Part shown: piece after piece, positions 1 through 7,354 of the stretch
Layout: each line of letters begins with the position of its first letter
Position numbering within the stretch: the first letter of the stretch is position 1
Assembly (NCBI GenBank): GCA_011057845.1
Contig: DSDB01000598.1
Span: forward strand, 1 to 7,813
Origin: Phycisphaerales bacterium
Lineage (GTDB): Bacteria; Planctomycetota; Phycisphaerae; Sedimentisphaerales; Anaerobacaceae
Length of the DNA stretch: 7,813 nt
Reading direction: 5' to 3'
Position numbers and translations under genes: made by a program
The notes under the pieces: model-generated
Told to the model about the DNA's origin: nothing
Database searches by the model: none
Seen by the model: only the letters and a program-made list of their open reading frames with translations

Positions 1-1085
<1,085 letters not shown>

Positions 1086-1117
1086 TTCACCGCAGAGATC
1101 GCGGAGATCGCGGAGAA
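1086..1117 (+). repeat. Left arm of inverted repeat flanking the GxxExxY gene
   Basis: Starts TTCACC, followed by three 9-bp units: CGCAGAGAT, CGCGGAGAT, CGCGGAGAA. Against the reverse complement of 1555-1586 it matches at 28 of 32 positions, with mismatches at repeat positions 14, 18, 23 and 27. It abuts the guaB stop codon directly. A further 9-bp tandem pair, GACCTCAGC and GACCTCACG, follows at 1129-1146, still inside the leader of the GxxExxY gene. Confidence 0.85.
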
Positions 1118-1162
1118 ACTGCAAAGTGGACCTCAGCGACCTCACGGGCAGATAGGACATAC

Positions 1163-1585
1163 ATGGTGAATGCCGGCGAACTGAACGACATTACCAGCCA
1201 GATCATTGGGGCTGCGATAGATGTTCATCGGGCGCTTGGACCCGGGCTGCTGGAGTCGGCCTATGAAGCGTGCCTGGCGTTTGATCTTACGGCGCGCGGG
1301 CTCAGAGTTGAACGACAAAGAGCTTTGCCGGTGGTATATCGTGACGTGAAGTTGGACTGTGGATACCGTCTCGATCTGGTGGTGGAGAGCGCTGTTGCGG
1401 TTGAACTGAAGGCGGTGGACCACGTGCTGCCAATCCATAAAGCGCAGTTGCTTTCATATCTGAGATTGAGCGGATTGAAGGCAGGGCTACTGATAAACTT
1501 CAATGTGAAGATGTTGAAAGACGGAACCATCCGTCTCGTAAACGACTTTCCTGATTCTCTGCGGTCTCGGCGTTCTCTGCGGTGA
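1163..1585 (+). CDS. GxxExxY family protein (PD-(D/E)XK nuclease-like)
   Basis: 140 aa, close to the usual size of this family, whose biological role is not established. The naming motif is GLLESAY (G28, E31, Y34), after an N-terminal helix with IIGAAIDVHRALGPG. The nuclease-like core shows D71 in GYRLDLVVE, then E81-L-K83 in VELKAV, then HKAQLLSYL with Q95 and Y99, and a last strand GLLINFNV. This is the D...ExK layout of the PD-(D/E)XK fold, so nuclease activity is plausible but unproven. The ATG at 1163 follows AGGA at 1154-1157 with 5 nt spacing. The last ten residues (DSLRSRRSLR) and the stop lie in the right inverted-repeat arm, so the native C-terminus probably ended near NDF. Codon use is less G+C-rich than in guaB and guaA. 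No signal peptide or membrane segment is seen. Confidence 0.9.
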   Translation: MVNAGELNDITSQIIGAAIDVHRALGPGLLESAYEACLAFDLTARGLRVERQRALPVVYRDVKLDCGYRLDLVVESAVAVELKAVDHVLPIHKAQLLSYLRLSGLKAGLLINFNVKMLKDGTIRLVNDFPDSLRSRRSLR

Positions 1586-1586
1586 A
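1555..1586 (-). repeat. Right arm of inverted repeat flanking the GxxExxY gene
   Basis: Read on the - strand it runs TTCACC, then CGCAGAGAA, CGCCGAGAC, CGCAGAGAA. This is the same 9-bp rhythm as the left arm at 1086-1117. It contains the last codons and TGA of the GxxExxY gene, and ends 2 bp before the guaA ATG. Its terminal GGTGA (1581-1585) is the only Shine-Dalgarno-like string in front of guaA. Confidence 0.85.
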
Positions 1587-1588
1587 AT

Positions 1589-3130
1589 ATGGATCACGAA
1601 ACGATAGCGATTCTTGATTTCGGTAGCCAGTACGGCCAGCTCATCGCGCGGCGGGTCCGCGAGCACAATGTGTTCAGCCGGATTTACCGGGCGGATGTGC
1701 CCGCGGTTGAACTGGCGGCCGTGCCGCTTAAAGGCATCATCCTCTCGGGCGGCCCGGCGAGCGTCTACGCCCCCGGGGCCCCGCGGTGCGATGAAGGACT
1801 GTTCGACCTGGGCGTGCCAGTGCTCGGCATCTGCTACGGCATGCAGATCGGCTGCCAGGTGCTTGGGGCTGTCGTGACGGGCGCCGAGCAGCGGGAGTAC
1901 GGCCGGGCCAATCTGACCATCACCGACAAGACCGATCTGTTCGCCGCACTCGGCGACAGGGCGCTTGTCTGGGCCAGCCACGGCGACCAGGTCAGCCGCC
2001 TGCCGGCCGGATTCGAGGTCCTGGCCACAACACCCACGTGCCCCTACGCCGCGGTGCGCCACCGGCGCAAGAAGTTCTACGGCGTGCAGTTTCACCCGGA
2101 GGTGACGCATACGCCCAGCGGCCCGACGATGCTCAAGAACTTCCTGTACGACATCTGCGGCTGCACCGGCGACTGGAAGATGAGCGATTTTGTCACGGAG
2201 ACCATCGAGGCCGTCCGCCGACAGGTGGGCGAGTCGCGGGTCATCTGCGGGCTCAGCGGCGGCGTGGACTCGTCCGTCGTCGCCTCGCTGGTCCACGCCG
2301 CCGTCGGGGACCAACTTGCGTGCATCTTCGTTGACAACGGTCTGTTGCGAAAGAACGAGCGGCAGAGCGTCGAGGCCACGTTCCGGGACCACTTTCACAT
2401 CGACCTGCGCGTGGTCGACTGGTCGAGGCCGTTTCTCGACGGCCTGGCGGGCGTGACCGACCCGCAGCAGAAGCGCAAGATCATCGGGGCCCAGTTTATC
2501 GAGGCCTTCAAGTCCGCCGCCGCCACGATTAAGGACGCGAAGTTCCTGGCGCAGGGGACTCTCTATCCGGATGTTATCGAGTCGGGCTCCAGGGACGGAA
2601 ACCCCGCCGCCAACATCAAGCTGCACCATAACGTGGGCGGCCTGCCCGAGGAACTGGGCTTTGAACTGATTGAGCCGCTGCGCGACCTGTTCAAGGATGA
2701 AGTCCGTGTCGTCGGCGAGTACCTGGGTCTGCCGGAGGACATTGTCTGGCGACACCCGTTCCCCGGTCCCGGCCTGGGCGTGCGTATCATCGGCGAGGTC
2801 ACGCCGAAGCGTCTTGAAGTCCTGCGGGCGGCCGACGAGATCCTGATCGAGGAAATCCGCTCGGCGGGGTTGTATCGCAAGCTCTCGCAGGCGCTGGCGG
2901 TTCTCGTGCCTGTTTCGACCGTAGGCGTAATGGGCGACGAGCGCAGCTACGAGAACGTCGTTGCCATCCGTTCGGTGGATACGACGGACTTCATGACGGC
3001 CGACTTCTCGCATATCCCCTACGAGGTCCTCGGCGTCATCAGCAGCCGGATTATCAACGAGGTCCGAGGCGTCAACCGGGTGGTGTACGACATATCGAGC
3101 AAGCCGCCGGCCACCATCGAGTGGGAATGA
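1589..3130 (+). CDS. guaA: GMP synthase (glutamine-hydrolysing)
   Basis: Converts XMP, ATP and glutamine to GMP; cytosolic homodimer. The 513 aa are full length for the family. Residues 1-190 form the class I glutamine amidotransferase domain: DFGSQYGQ at 10-17, nucleophile Cys82 in GICYGMQ, and the His169/Glu171 pair in FHPEVTHT. Residues 200-390 form the ATP pyrophosphatase domain with the P-loop SGGVDSS at 223-229 and the motif DNGLLRKNE. The rest is the dimerisation/XMP-binding domain, with HPFPGPGLGVRI and the classic C-terminus KPPATIEWE. The ATG at 1589 fits the family N-terminus. Only a weak GGTGA, 3 nt upstream and inside the repeat arm, precedes it, and the GxxExxY stop is 3 nt away, so translational coupling or an SD-poor start is likely. 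It probably shares a transcript with guaB. Confidence 0.98.
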   Translation: MDHETIAILDFGSQYGQLIARRVREHNVFSRIYRADVPAVELAAVPLKGIILSGGPASVYAPGAPRCDEGLFDLGVPVLGICYGMQIGCQVLGAVVTGAEQREYGRANLTITDKTDLFAALGDRALVWASHGDQVSRLPAGFEVLATTPTCPYAAVRHRRKKFYGVQFHPEVTHTPSGPTMLKNFLYDICGCTGDWKMSDFVTETIEAVRRQVGESRVICGLSGGVDSSVVASLVHAAVGDQLACIFVDNGLLRKNERQSVEATFRDHFHIDLRVVDWSRPFLDGLAGVTDPQQKRKIIGAQFIEAFKSAAATIKDAKFLAQGTLYPDVIESGSRDGNPAANIKLHHNVGGLPEELGFELIEPLRDLFKDEVRVVGEYLGLPEDIVWRHPFPGPGLGVRIIGEVTPKRLEVLRAADEILIEEIRSAGLYRKLSQALAVLVPVSTVGVMGDERSYENVVAIRSVDTTDFMTADFSHIPYEVLGVISSRIINEVRGVNRVVYDISSKPPATIEWE

Positions 3131-3191
3131 CACCCGCCGCCGGGCGGCTGCTCAGCGATTCGGCATGTGCTTATCAGGAAAGGATGGACTC

Positions 3192-4877
3192 TTGGATACT
3201 TCCAGCACGATTGCGTACTTCACCATGGAGATTGGGCTCGATACGGCCATGCCCACGTACAGCGGGGGCCTGGGCGTCCTGGCCGGAGACACCGTGCAGT
3301 CGGCCGCCGACATGGGCATTCCCATGGTCGTCGTGAGCCTCTTGCATCGTAAAGGGTACTTCTACCAGCGGCTCGACGGCAACGGCCGACAGACCGAAGA
3401 GCCCGTCGAGTGGCCCGTGGAGGACTTCGTTCAACGTCTGGAGCCGACGGTGGAGGTGGTCCTGGCGGGCCGACCGGTGCGAATCCGGGCCTGGGTCTAT
3501 GAGGTCAAGGGCTACAAAGGGGCCGTCGTGCCCGTGCTGCTGCTGGATACGGATGTTGAGGGCAACGACGAGCAGGCCCGCGCGCTGACGGATCGTCTAT
3601 ACGGAGGCGACCTGCGATACCGGCTCTGCCAGGAGGCCGTCCTGGGCATGGGCGGAACCCGGATGCTGCGGGCTCTGGGTTTCAATAACCTCAGACGTTT
3701 TCACATGAACGAGGGCCACGCGGCCCTGCTGACGCTGGAGTTGCTCGACGCGGCGATGAAGGATGAACGGGTGTCGGTGGATGAGGCCATTGAGAGCGTT
3801 CGCAAGCAGTGCATCTTCACCACGCACACCCCCGTGCCGGCCGGCCACGATCAGTTCGACATGGACCTGGTCCGCGACACGCTGGGTGGGCACAAGGCCT
3901 TCGAGATGCCCAACGTCTTCTGCTGCGACAACCGGTTGAATATGACCTACCTGGCTCTGAACCTGAGCCATTATGTCAACGGCGTGGCCAAGAAGCACGG
4001 CGAGGTCTCCCGTCAGTTGTTCGCCAACTACCGCATCGATTCCATCACCAACGGCGTCCACGCCGAACGATGGACCTGCCCGCCGTTTCGGGCCCTGTAC
4101 GATCACTACATCCCCGGCTGGTGCGAGGACAATTTCAGCCTGCGGTACGCGTTGAGCATCCCCGTGGAGAAGATCCGGGCCGCTCACCTCGAGGCCAAGC
4201 GGGAACTGATGAACCATGTCAACCACCTGGACAACTCCGGCATGGACCTGGAGACCTTCACCATCGGCTACGCACGCCGGGCCACGGCGTATAAACGCCC
4301 GGACCTGATCTTCTCGGATCTGGAGCGTCTGCGGGCGATTGCCGGGGCCGCCCCCATTCAGATGGTCTTTGCGGGCAAGGCCCATCCCAAGGACGAACAG
4401 GGCAAGCAGTTGATCCGGACGATTCACGCGGCGCGGGCGAGCCTGCGGCCGCACATCAGGTTGAGCTACGTGCCCAACTATGACATGGAAATCGGCCAAT
4501 GGCTGACCTCCGGCGTCGATCTCTGGCTCAACACGCCACAGCCTCCGATGGAGGCCTCCGGCACCAGCGGCATGAAGGCGGCCCTCAACGGCGTGCCGTC
4601 GCTGAGCATCCTCGACGGCTGGTGGATCGAAGGCTGCATCGAAGGGATCACCGGCTGGGCGATAGGAACGCCCCTCACCAACAACTCCGATGAAGACTCC
4701 AGGGCCCGCGACGCGGCGTCGCTCTACGACAAACTGGAGCACACAATCCTGCCGTTGTACTATGGCGACCCGAAGGCGTTCACAACGGTCATGGCCCACG
4801 CCATCGCCCTCAATGGCTCGTTCTTCAATACCCAGCGGATGGTCCAGCAGTACGCCGTAAGAGGTTACCTGCTCTAA
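3192..4877 (+). CDS. Alpha-glucan (glycogen/maltodextrin) phosphorylase, short form
   Basis: A PLP-dependent GT35-type enzyme that releases glucose 1-phosphate from alpha-1,4-glucan; cytosolic. Numbered from the TTG at 3192 (561 aa): IAYFTMEIGL near the N-terminus, TYSGGLGVLAGD, NEGHAALL at about 173-180, THTPVPAGHD, SITNGVHAERW, VFAGKAHPKDE at about 392-402, and the cofactor region EASGTSGMKAALNG with predicted PLP lysine K462, then LSILDGWW. This is the TIGR02094/COG0058 'alpha-glucan family phosphorylase' type, lacking the N-terminal extension of longer members. Start choice: AGGAAAGGA at 3176-3184 sits 7 nt before TTG 3192. An in-frame ATG at 3165 would add nine residues but has no ribosome site and would contain this one. 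It lies 61 bp after guaA on the same strand with no convincing terminator, so read-through is possible. I leave the symbol empty because glgP and malP cannot be separated here. Confidence 0.93.
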   Translation: MDTSSTIAYFTMEIGLDTAMPTYSGGLGVLAGDTVQSAADMGIPMVVVSLLHRKGYFYQRLDGNGRQTEEPVEWPVEDFVQRLEPTVEVVLAGRPVRIRAWVYEVKGYKGAVVPVLLLDTDVEGNDEQARALTDRLYGGDLRYRLCQEAVLGMGGTRMLRALGFNNLRRFHMNEGHAALLTLELLDAAMKDERVSVDEAIESVRKQCIFTTHTPVPAGHDQFDMDLVRDTLGGHKAFEMPNVFCCDNRLNMTYLALNLSHYVNGVAKKHGEVSRQLFANYRIDSITNGVHAERWTCPPFRALYDHYIPGWCEDNFSLRYALSIPVEKIRAAHLEAKRELMNHVNHLDNSGMDLETFTIGYARRATAYKRPDLIFSDLERLRAIAGAAPIQMVFAGKAHPKDEQGKQLIRTIHAARASLRPHIRLSYVPNYDMEIGQWLTSGVDLWLNTPQPPMEASGTSGMKAALNGVPSLSILDGWWIEGCIEGITGWAIGTPLTNNSDEDSRARDAASLYDKLEHTILPLYYGDPKAFTTVMAHAIALNGSFFNTQRMVQQYAVRGYLL

Positions 4878-5149
4878 ACGGGTCTGTTCCGCCGTCGCGA
4901 TATGTCTGAGGTGTTTATGAATAAGCGCTGGCGGATCTCAATACCCGCTCTTGGAGTGATTCTCATTCGATCTGGATACCCTATCTGGGAACGAGCTCCC
5001 GAGAAGACTTGAATTCAGACCCCTATCGGTGGTAGGCTTATCCGTGGCGTCCGGCGGTCTGGACCTTGGGTCCGTCTCCCGGTGCAGGTGTTGCAGGCCG
5101 TCACGGCAGCCCCACAAACGTTGATACTGAAAAGACAGGGAACAGCCCT
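4878..5149. other. 272-bp intergenic region between phosphorylase and oxidoreductase genes
   Basis: No family-recognisable gene is seen. It holds one 31-codon ORF with a good ribosome site (4917-5012) and a small GGACC-TTG-GGTCC hairpin at 5061-5073. I found neither a U-tract terminator for the upstream gene nor a convincingly spaced -35/-10 pair for the downstream one. The ribosome site of the next gene is AGGGA at 5137-5141, 8 nt before its ATG. Confidence 0.5.
4917..5012 (+). CDS. Possible small ORF, 31 aa, unknown
   Basis: The ATG at 4917 follows GAGG at 4908-4911 with 5 nt spacing. It encodes a basic start (MNKRWR) followed by a hydrophobic run (ISIPALGVILI) and then a polar tail ending APEKT. 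This resembles the start of a signal peptide or a single membrane segment. It could be a real micropeptide, the N-terminal remnant of a lost secreted protein, or chance. An in-frame ATG at 4902 would add five residues. I recognise no family. It sits 39 bp after the phosphorylase stop. Confidence 0.2.
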   Translation: MNKRWRISIPALGVILIRSGYPIWERAPEKT

Positions 5150-6478
5150 ATGAGCCACGACAATAGTATGACACTCACGCGGCGTCGATTTCTCCGACGG
5201 GGGGCAATGGCGGCCGGCGCAGCGGCAATGCCCTGGTTCATCCCGGCCTCTGCACTGGGCCTCGGCGCAGGCGTAGCGCCCAGCGAACGTATTGTGATGG
5301 GAGGCATCGGAATCGGCGGCCGCGGCTCCTACGATCTGAGCTACATGCTGACCCAGCCCGATGTGCAGTGCGTGGCCGTCTGCGATGCCCTCCAGGGCCG
5401 TCGGCTGGCGGGCAAGAAGATGGTTGATGAGAAGTACGGCAACACGGACTGCGCCATGTATGGCGATCTGCGGCAGTTCCTGGCCGAACGGACCGACATC
5501 GATGCCGTGCTGATTGCCACCGGCGACCGCTGGCACGCGCTGGCTTCGGTCCTGGCGATGCGGGCCGGCAAGGATGTCTACTGTGAGAAACCGGCCTGCC
5601 TGACAATGGCCCAGGGGCAGGCGGTCGTGGAGACGGCCCTCCGCTACGGCCGGGTTTACCAGACCGGCGCCCAGCGGCTCAGCGAGCCGCATCACGTATT
5701 TGCCATCGAAATGGCCCGAACCGGCCGCCTGGGCCCCATTCACACCGCCTACGCCGACATCCGCTGGCGCGATGGCTTGCGCCACGACTGGCTGCCCGCC
5801 GAACCCGAACCGCCCAAGGACGAACTGGACTGGGACCTCTGGCTCGGCCCATGCCCCTGGCGGCCGTACAACAGCGGCTACGCCGCCGGCGGAGGCTGGT
5901 ACCGCTTCTACGACTTCGCCACGGACGTCGCCATGTGGGGCGCCCACACGGTGGCCCAGGTGCTCGCCGGACTGGACATGACAAACGTGTCCTTCATCGA
6001 ATTCGAATACGAAGGGCCGGACGCCACGATGGTGACACGCCTGTCCAACGGGGTGAAACTCGTTCTGTTCCGAGTCGCCGGCTCGGTTTGGGAGCCGTGC
6101 CAGTACTGGCATGGGGCCTGCGGTGAGCGGTTCGATGGCCCGGAAGGCTGGGCCGCGGCCGCCGACGACTACTCAGCCCCCGACGTCTCATCCCCGTCCC
6201 TGTTGCGCGAGTACAAGAAGGTGCTGGCGGACTACACCGCCCGCACGCAGCGGTCCCTCGACCACGTGCGGGATTTCTTCGACTGCGTCCGCTCCCGCCG
6301 CACGCCGGTGGCCGGTCCCGAGGTCATGTATCGGTCCATGAATATCTGTCTGGCGGCCGACATCTGCGAACTACTCAAGCGAAGCCTCACGTTCGACCTG
6401 CTCAAGGCCGAGTTCGTGGGCGATTCACAGGCCAATCGCCTGCGGTCCCGCGCGATGCGCCCCCCGTACACGTTCTGA
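5150..6478 (+). CDS. Gfo/Idh/MocA family oxidoreductase with Tat signal
   Basis: 442 aa; a probable NAD(P)-dependent dehydrogenase acting on a sugar or cyclitol, substrate unknown. Residues 1-40 are a twin-arginine signal (TRRRFLRRGAMAAGAAAM, then IPASALG), so it is probably exported folded across the inner membrane with its cofactor. The Rossmann domain follows: GGIGIGGRG at 51-59, VAVCDA, DIDAVLIAT, and the family EKP motif at 146-148 with Lys147. The C-terminal domain has YQTGAQRLSEP, DWDLWLGP, GGGWYRFYDF and MWGAH with His266. Aligned on WGAH, the catalytic Asp four residues before the His in relatives is Met262 here, which may alter chemistry. Start: AGGGA at 5137-5141 lies 8 nt before ATG 5150. 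The frame is open further upstream, but that translation has no ribosome site and would bury the Tat signal. Exported members of this family are numerous in Planctomycetota. Confidence 0.92.
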   Translation: MSHDNSMTLTRRRFLRRGAMAAGAAAMPWFIPASALGLGAGVAPSERIVMGGIGIGGRGSYDLSYMLTQPDVQCVAVCDALQGRRLAGKKMVDEKYGNTDCAMYGDLRQFLAERTDIDAVLIATGDRWHALASVLAMRAGKDVYCEKPACLTMAQGQAVVETALRYGRVYQTGAQRLSEPHHVFAIEMARTGRLGPIHTAYADIRWRDGLRHDWLPAEPEPPKDELDWDLWLGPCPWRPYNSGYAAGGGWYRFYDFATDVAMWGAHTVAQVLAGLDMTNVSFIEFEYEGPDATMVTRLSNGVKLVLFRVAGSVWEPCQYWHGACGERFDGPEGWAAAADDYSAPDVSSPSLLREYKKVLADYTARTQRSLDHVRDFFDCVRSRRTPVAGPEVMYRSMNICLAADICELLKRSLTFDLLKAEFVGDSQANRLRSRAMRPPYTF

Positions 6479-6503
6479 TGGCGACGGTAGATGTATGAAA
6501 CTC

Positions 6504-6524
6504 TATGCCTCTTCCAGGGGCATA
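6504..6524. terminator. Hairpin between convergent genes, possible two-way terminator
   Basis: TATGCC (6504-6509) pairs with GGCATA (6519-6524). A T.G wobble and one C-G pair extend the stem to 8 bp around a 5-nt TTCCA loop. It lies 26 bp after the oxidoreductase stop and 41 bp after the glycosylase stop on the other strand. Neither side has a strong U-tract: the - strand continues GAGTTTCAT and the + strand continues CCAGACGG. Intrinsic termination is possible but unproven. Confidence 0.4.
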
Positions 6525-6548
6525 CCAGACGGCCTGACCCTTGTCGGC

Positions 6549-6582
6549 CCGCATACTCCGCGGCTCACGCCGGCGTATGCGG
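6549..6582. terminator. Strong palindrome spanning the glycosylase stop codon
   Basis: CCGCATAC (6549-6556) pairs with GTATGCGG (6575-6582). After one mismatch, CCG/CGG pairs extend the stem around a roughly 10-nt loop. The - strand stop codon (6565-6567) falls in the loop. No U-run follows on either strand. Together with the hairpin at 6504-6524 it could block transcription entering from either convergent gene, or protect 3' ends. Confidence 0.3.
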
Positions 6583-7218
6583 CAGGGCCTCCAGCGGGCA
6601 ACCCGCACAGCGCGCCGTTGGCCGACAGTACTCCTTGCCCACCCGCACGATCAGGGCATGGAACTCGTTGAACAACCGCACGTCCTCCGGCAGACCCCAC
6701 TGGAACAACTCCCGCAATTGCTCGTAATCGGCGTCGGCGTCAATCAGTTGATGGCGAACGGCCACCCGCGCCGTGTAGGCATCGACAACGAAGATGGGTT
6801 TGTCGTAGGCGTACAGCAGGATGGAATCGGCCGTCTCGCGTCCGACGCCCTTGACCGCCAGCAACCGGCGGCGCAGCGTCTGCAAATCCTCGGCGGCCGG
6901 GGCATCGACATCGCCGCCGTAGGTCTCGAACAACCAGTTCATGAAGCTCTTCAAGCGGGCGGCCTTGACGTTGAAGTACCCGGCCGGGCGAATCAGCCCC
7001 GCCAGCGTCTCGCCGGGCATCTCGTGGATGGCCGCCGGGTCGAGGGCGCCGGCCGCCTTGAGATTCGCAATGGCCCGTTCGACGTTGCCCCAGTTCGTGT
7101 TCTGCGTCAGGATGGCCCCGACGATGATCTCGAAGCGCCCGTCGCCCGGCCACCAGTGCTGCGGCCCGAACCGCTCGTACAACAACTCATAGATTTCCAT
7201 CAACGACTGTCCGGCCAT
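6565..7218 (-). CDS. Endonuclease III-related DNA glycosylase (HhH-GPD, MagIII/COG2231-like)
   Basis: 217 aa from ATG 7218; a base-excision repair glycosylase of the HhH-GPD superfamily. It opens with EIYELLYERFGPQHWWPG, then FEIIVGAILTQNTNW at 29-43 and LIRPAGYFNVKA at 75-86. The helix-hairpin-helix LLAVKGVGRETADSILLYA (119-137) follows, then the catalytic-Asp segment FVVDAYTARV with Asp146. Endonuclease III has its beta-lyase Lys in GVGRKTA; here it is Glu128, as in the MagIII-like branch, so a monofunctional glycosylase (perhaps for alkylated purines) is more likely than a classical Nth. The Fe-S region has Cys198, Cys204 and Cys207, but the fourth Cys is absent and the protein ends seven residues after Leu210-like CPLEAL. 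Start: GGCGGA lies 6 nt before ATG 7218. ATG 7233 and ATG 7200 are alternatives, and the open frame up to 7323 has no family support. Confidence 0.9.
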   Translation of the reverse strand: MAGQSLMEIYELLYERFGPQHWWPGDGRFEIIVGAILTQNTNWGNVERAIANLKAAGALDPAAIHEMPGETLAGLIRPAGYFNVKAARLKSFMNWLFETYGGDVDAPAAEDLQTLRRRLLAVKGVGRETADSILLYAYDKPIFVVDAYTARVAVRHQLIDADADYEQLRELFQWGLPEDVRLFNEFHALIVRVGKEYCRPTARCAGCPLEALPHTPA

Positions 7219-7288
7219 ATCCTGTCCGCCCATACGGAGAAACCAATGTCCGCACCGGCCGTAGCCCCGCCGATGACGCCACCGGGCT

Positions 7289-7316
7289 ATTGTAACGAGG
7301 GCGGCGATGCGGTAAA
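7289..7316 (-). promoter_or_regulatory. Candidate promoter for the DNA glycosylase gene
   Basis: Reading the - strand, TTTACC (7316-7311) and TACAAT (7294-7289) are separated by 16 nt. The -10 matches the sigma-70-like consensus at 5 of 6 positions and the -35 at 4 of 6. It lies about 70 bp before the chosen ATG. It overlaps almost completely with a + strand promoter candidate. Confidence 0.35.
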
Positions 7317-7318
7317 CT
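7290..7318 (+). promoter_or_regulatory. Candidate promoter for the membrane-protein gene
   Basis: TTGTAA (7290-7295) and TAAACT (7313-7318) are separated by 17 nt, each matching the sigma-70-like consensus at 4 of 6 positions. Transcription would start near 7325, just ahead of the hairpin at 7328-7346, giving a leader of roughly 65 nt before ATG 7392. Confidence 0.35.
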
Positions 7319-7327
7319 CTCAATCAT

Positions 7328-7354
7328 CCCGGCGAGATGGGCCGGGCCGTTTTT
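7328..7354 (+). terminator. Terminator-like hairpin in the leader of the membrane-protein gene
   Basis: CCCGGC (7328-7333) pairs perfectly with GCCGGG (7341-7346) around GAGATGG. CCG and then five T (7350-7354) follow. The form is that of a short intrinsic terminator reading rightwards. No + strand gene ends upstream of it in this divergent gap, so it would act, if at all, on transcripts of the downstream gene, as an attenuator. Confidence 0.4.

Larger units (their letters stand above)
1086..1586 (+). mobile_element. Candidate cassette: GxxExxY gene between terminal inverted repeats
   Basis: The full guaB-guaA gap is one unit. It begins on the base after the guaB TGA with TTCACCGCAGAG and ends with the inverted CTCTGCGGTGAA, 2 bp before the guaA ATG. 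The two 32-bp ends match at 28 of 32 positions as inverted repeats. The only gene inside is a GxxExxY-family ORF. The interior is visibly poorer in G+C than its flanks (27 of 60 bases at 1441-1500, against 47 of 60 at 1741-1800), which suggests a separate origin. No transposase and no target-site duplication are visible: the flanks are GA on the left and AT on the right. Calling it mobile is therefore inference from the repeats, composition and position. It could also be a domesticated repeat-associated gene. Confidence 0.5.

Noticed and set aside
1086..1146. CRISPR-like array in the 9-bp repeats
   Set aside because: Units are 9 bp and contiguous with no spacers, and no cas gene is present.
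1487..3133. 548-codon open frame on the - strand across guaA
   Set aside because: It is the antisense shadow of guaA, whose motifs and length are unmistakable; G+C-rich codons leave few stops on the opposite strand. The translation is rich in Arg, Asp and Gly with no recognisable domain.
3136..3148. GCCGC-CGG-GCGGC hairpin 5 nt after the guaA stop
   Set aside because: Only 5 bp with a 3-nt loop and no T-run, in G+C-rich DNA; not enough to call a terminator between guaA and the phosphorylase gene.
3597..4799. 400-codon open frame on the - strand across the phosphorylase gene
   Set aside because: Shadow of a gene with clear GT35 motifs; no family features of its own.
5015..6112. 365-codon open frame on the - strand across the oxidoreductase gene
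   Set aside because: Shadow of the Gfo/Idh/MocA gene; no plausible product.
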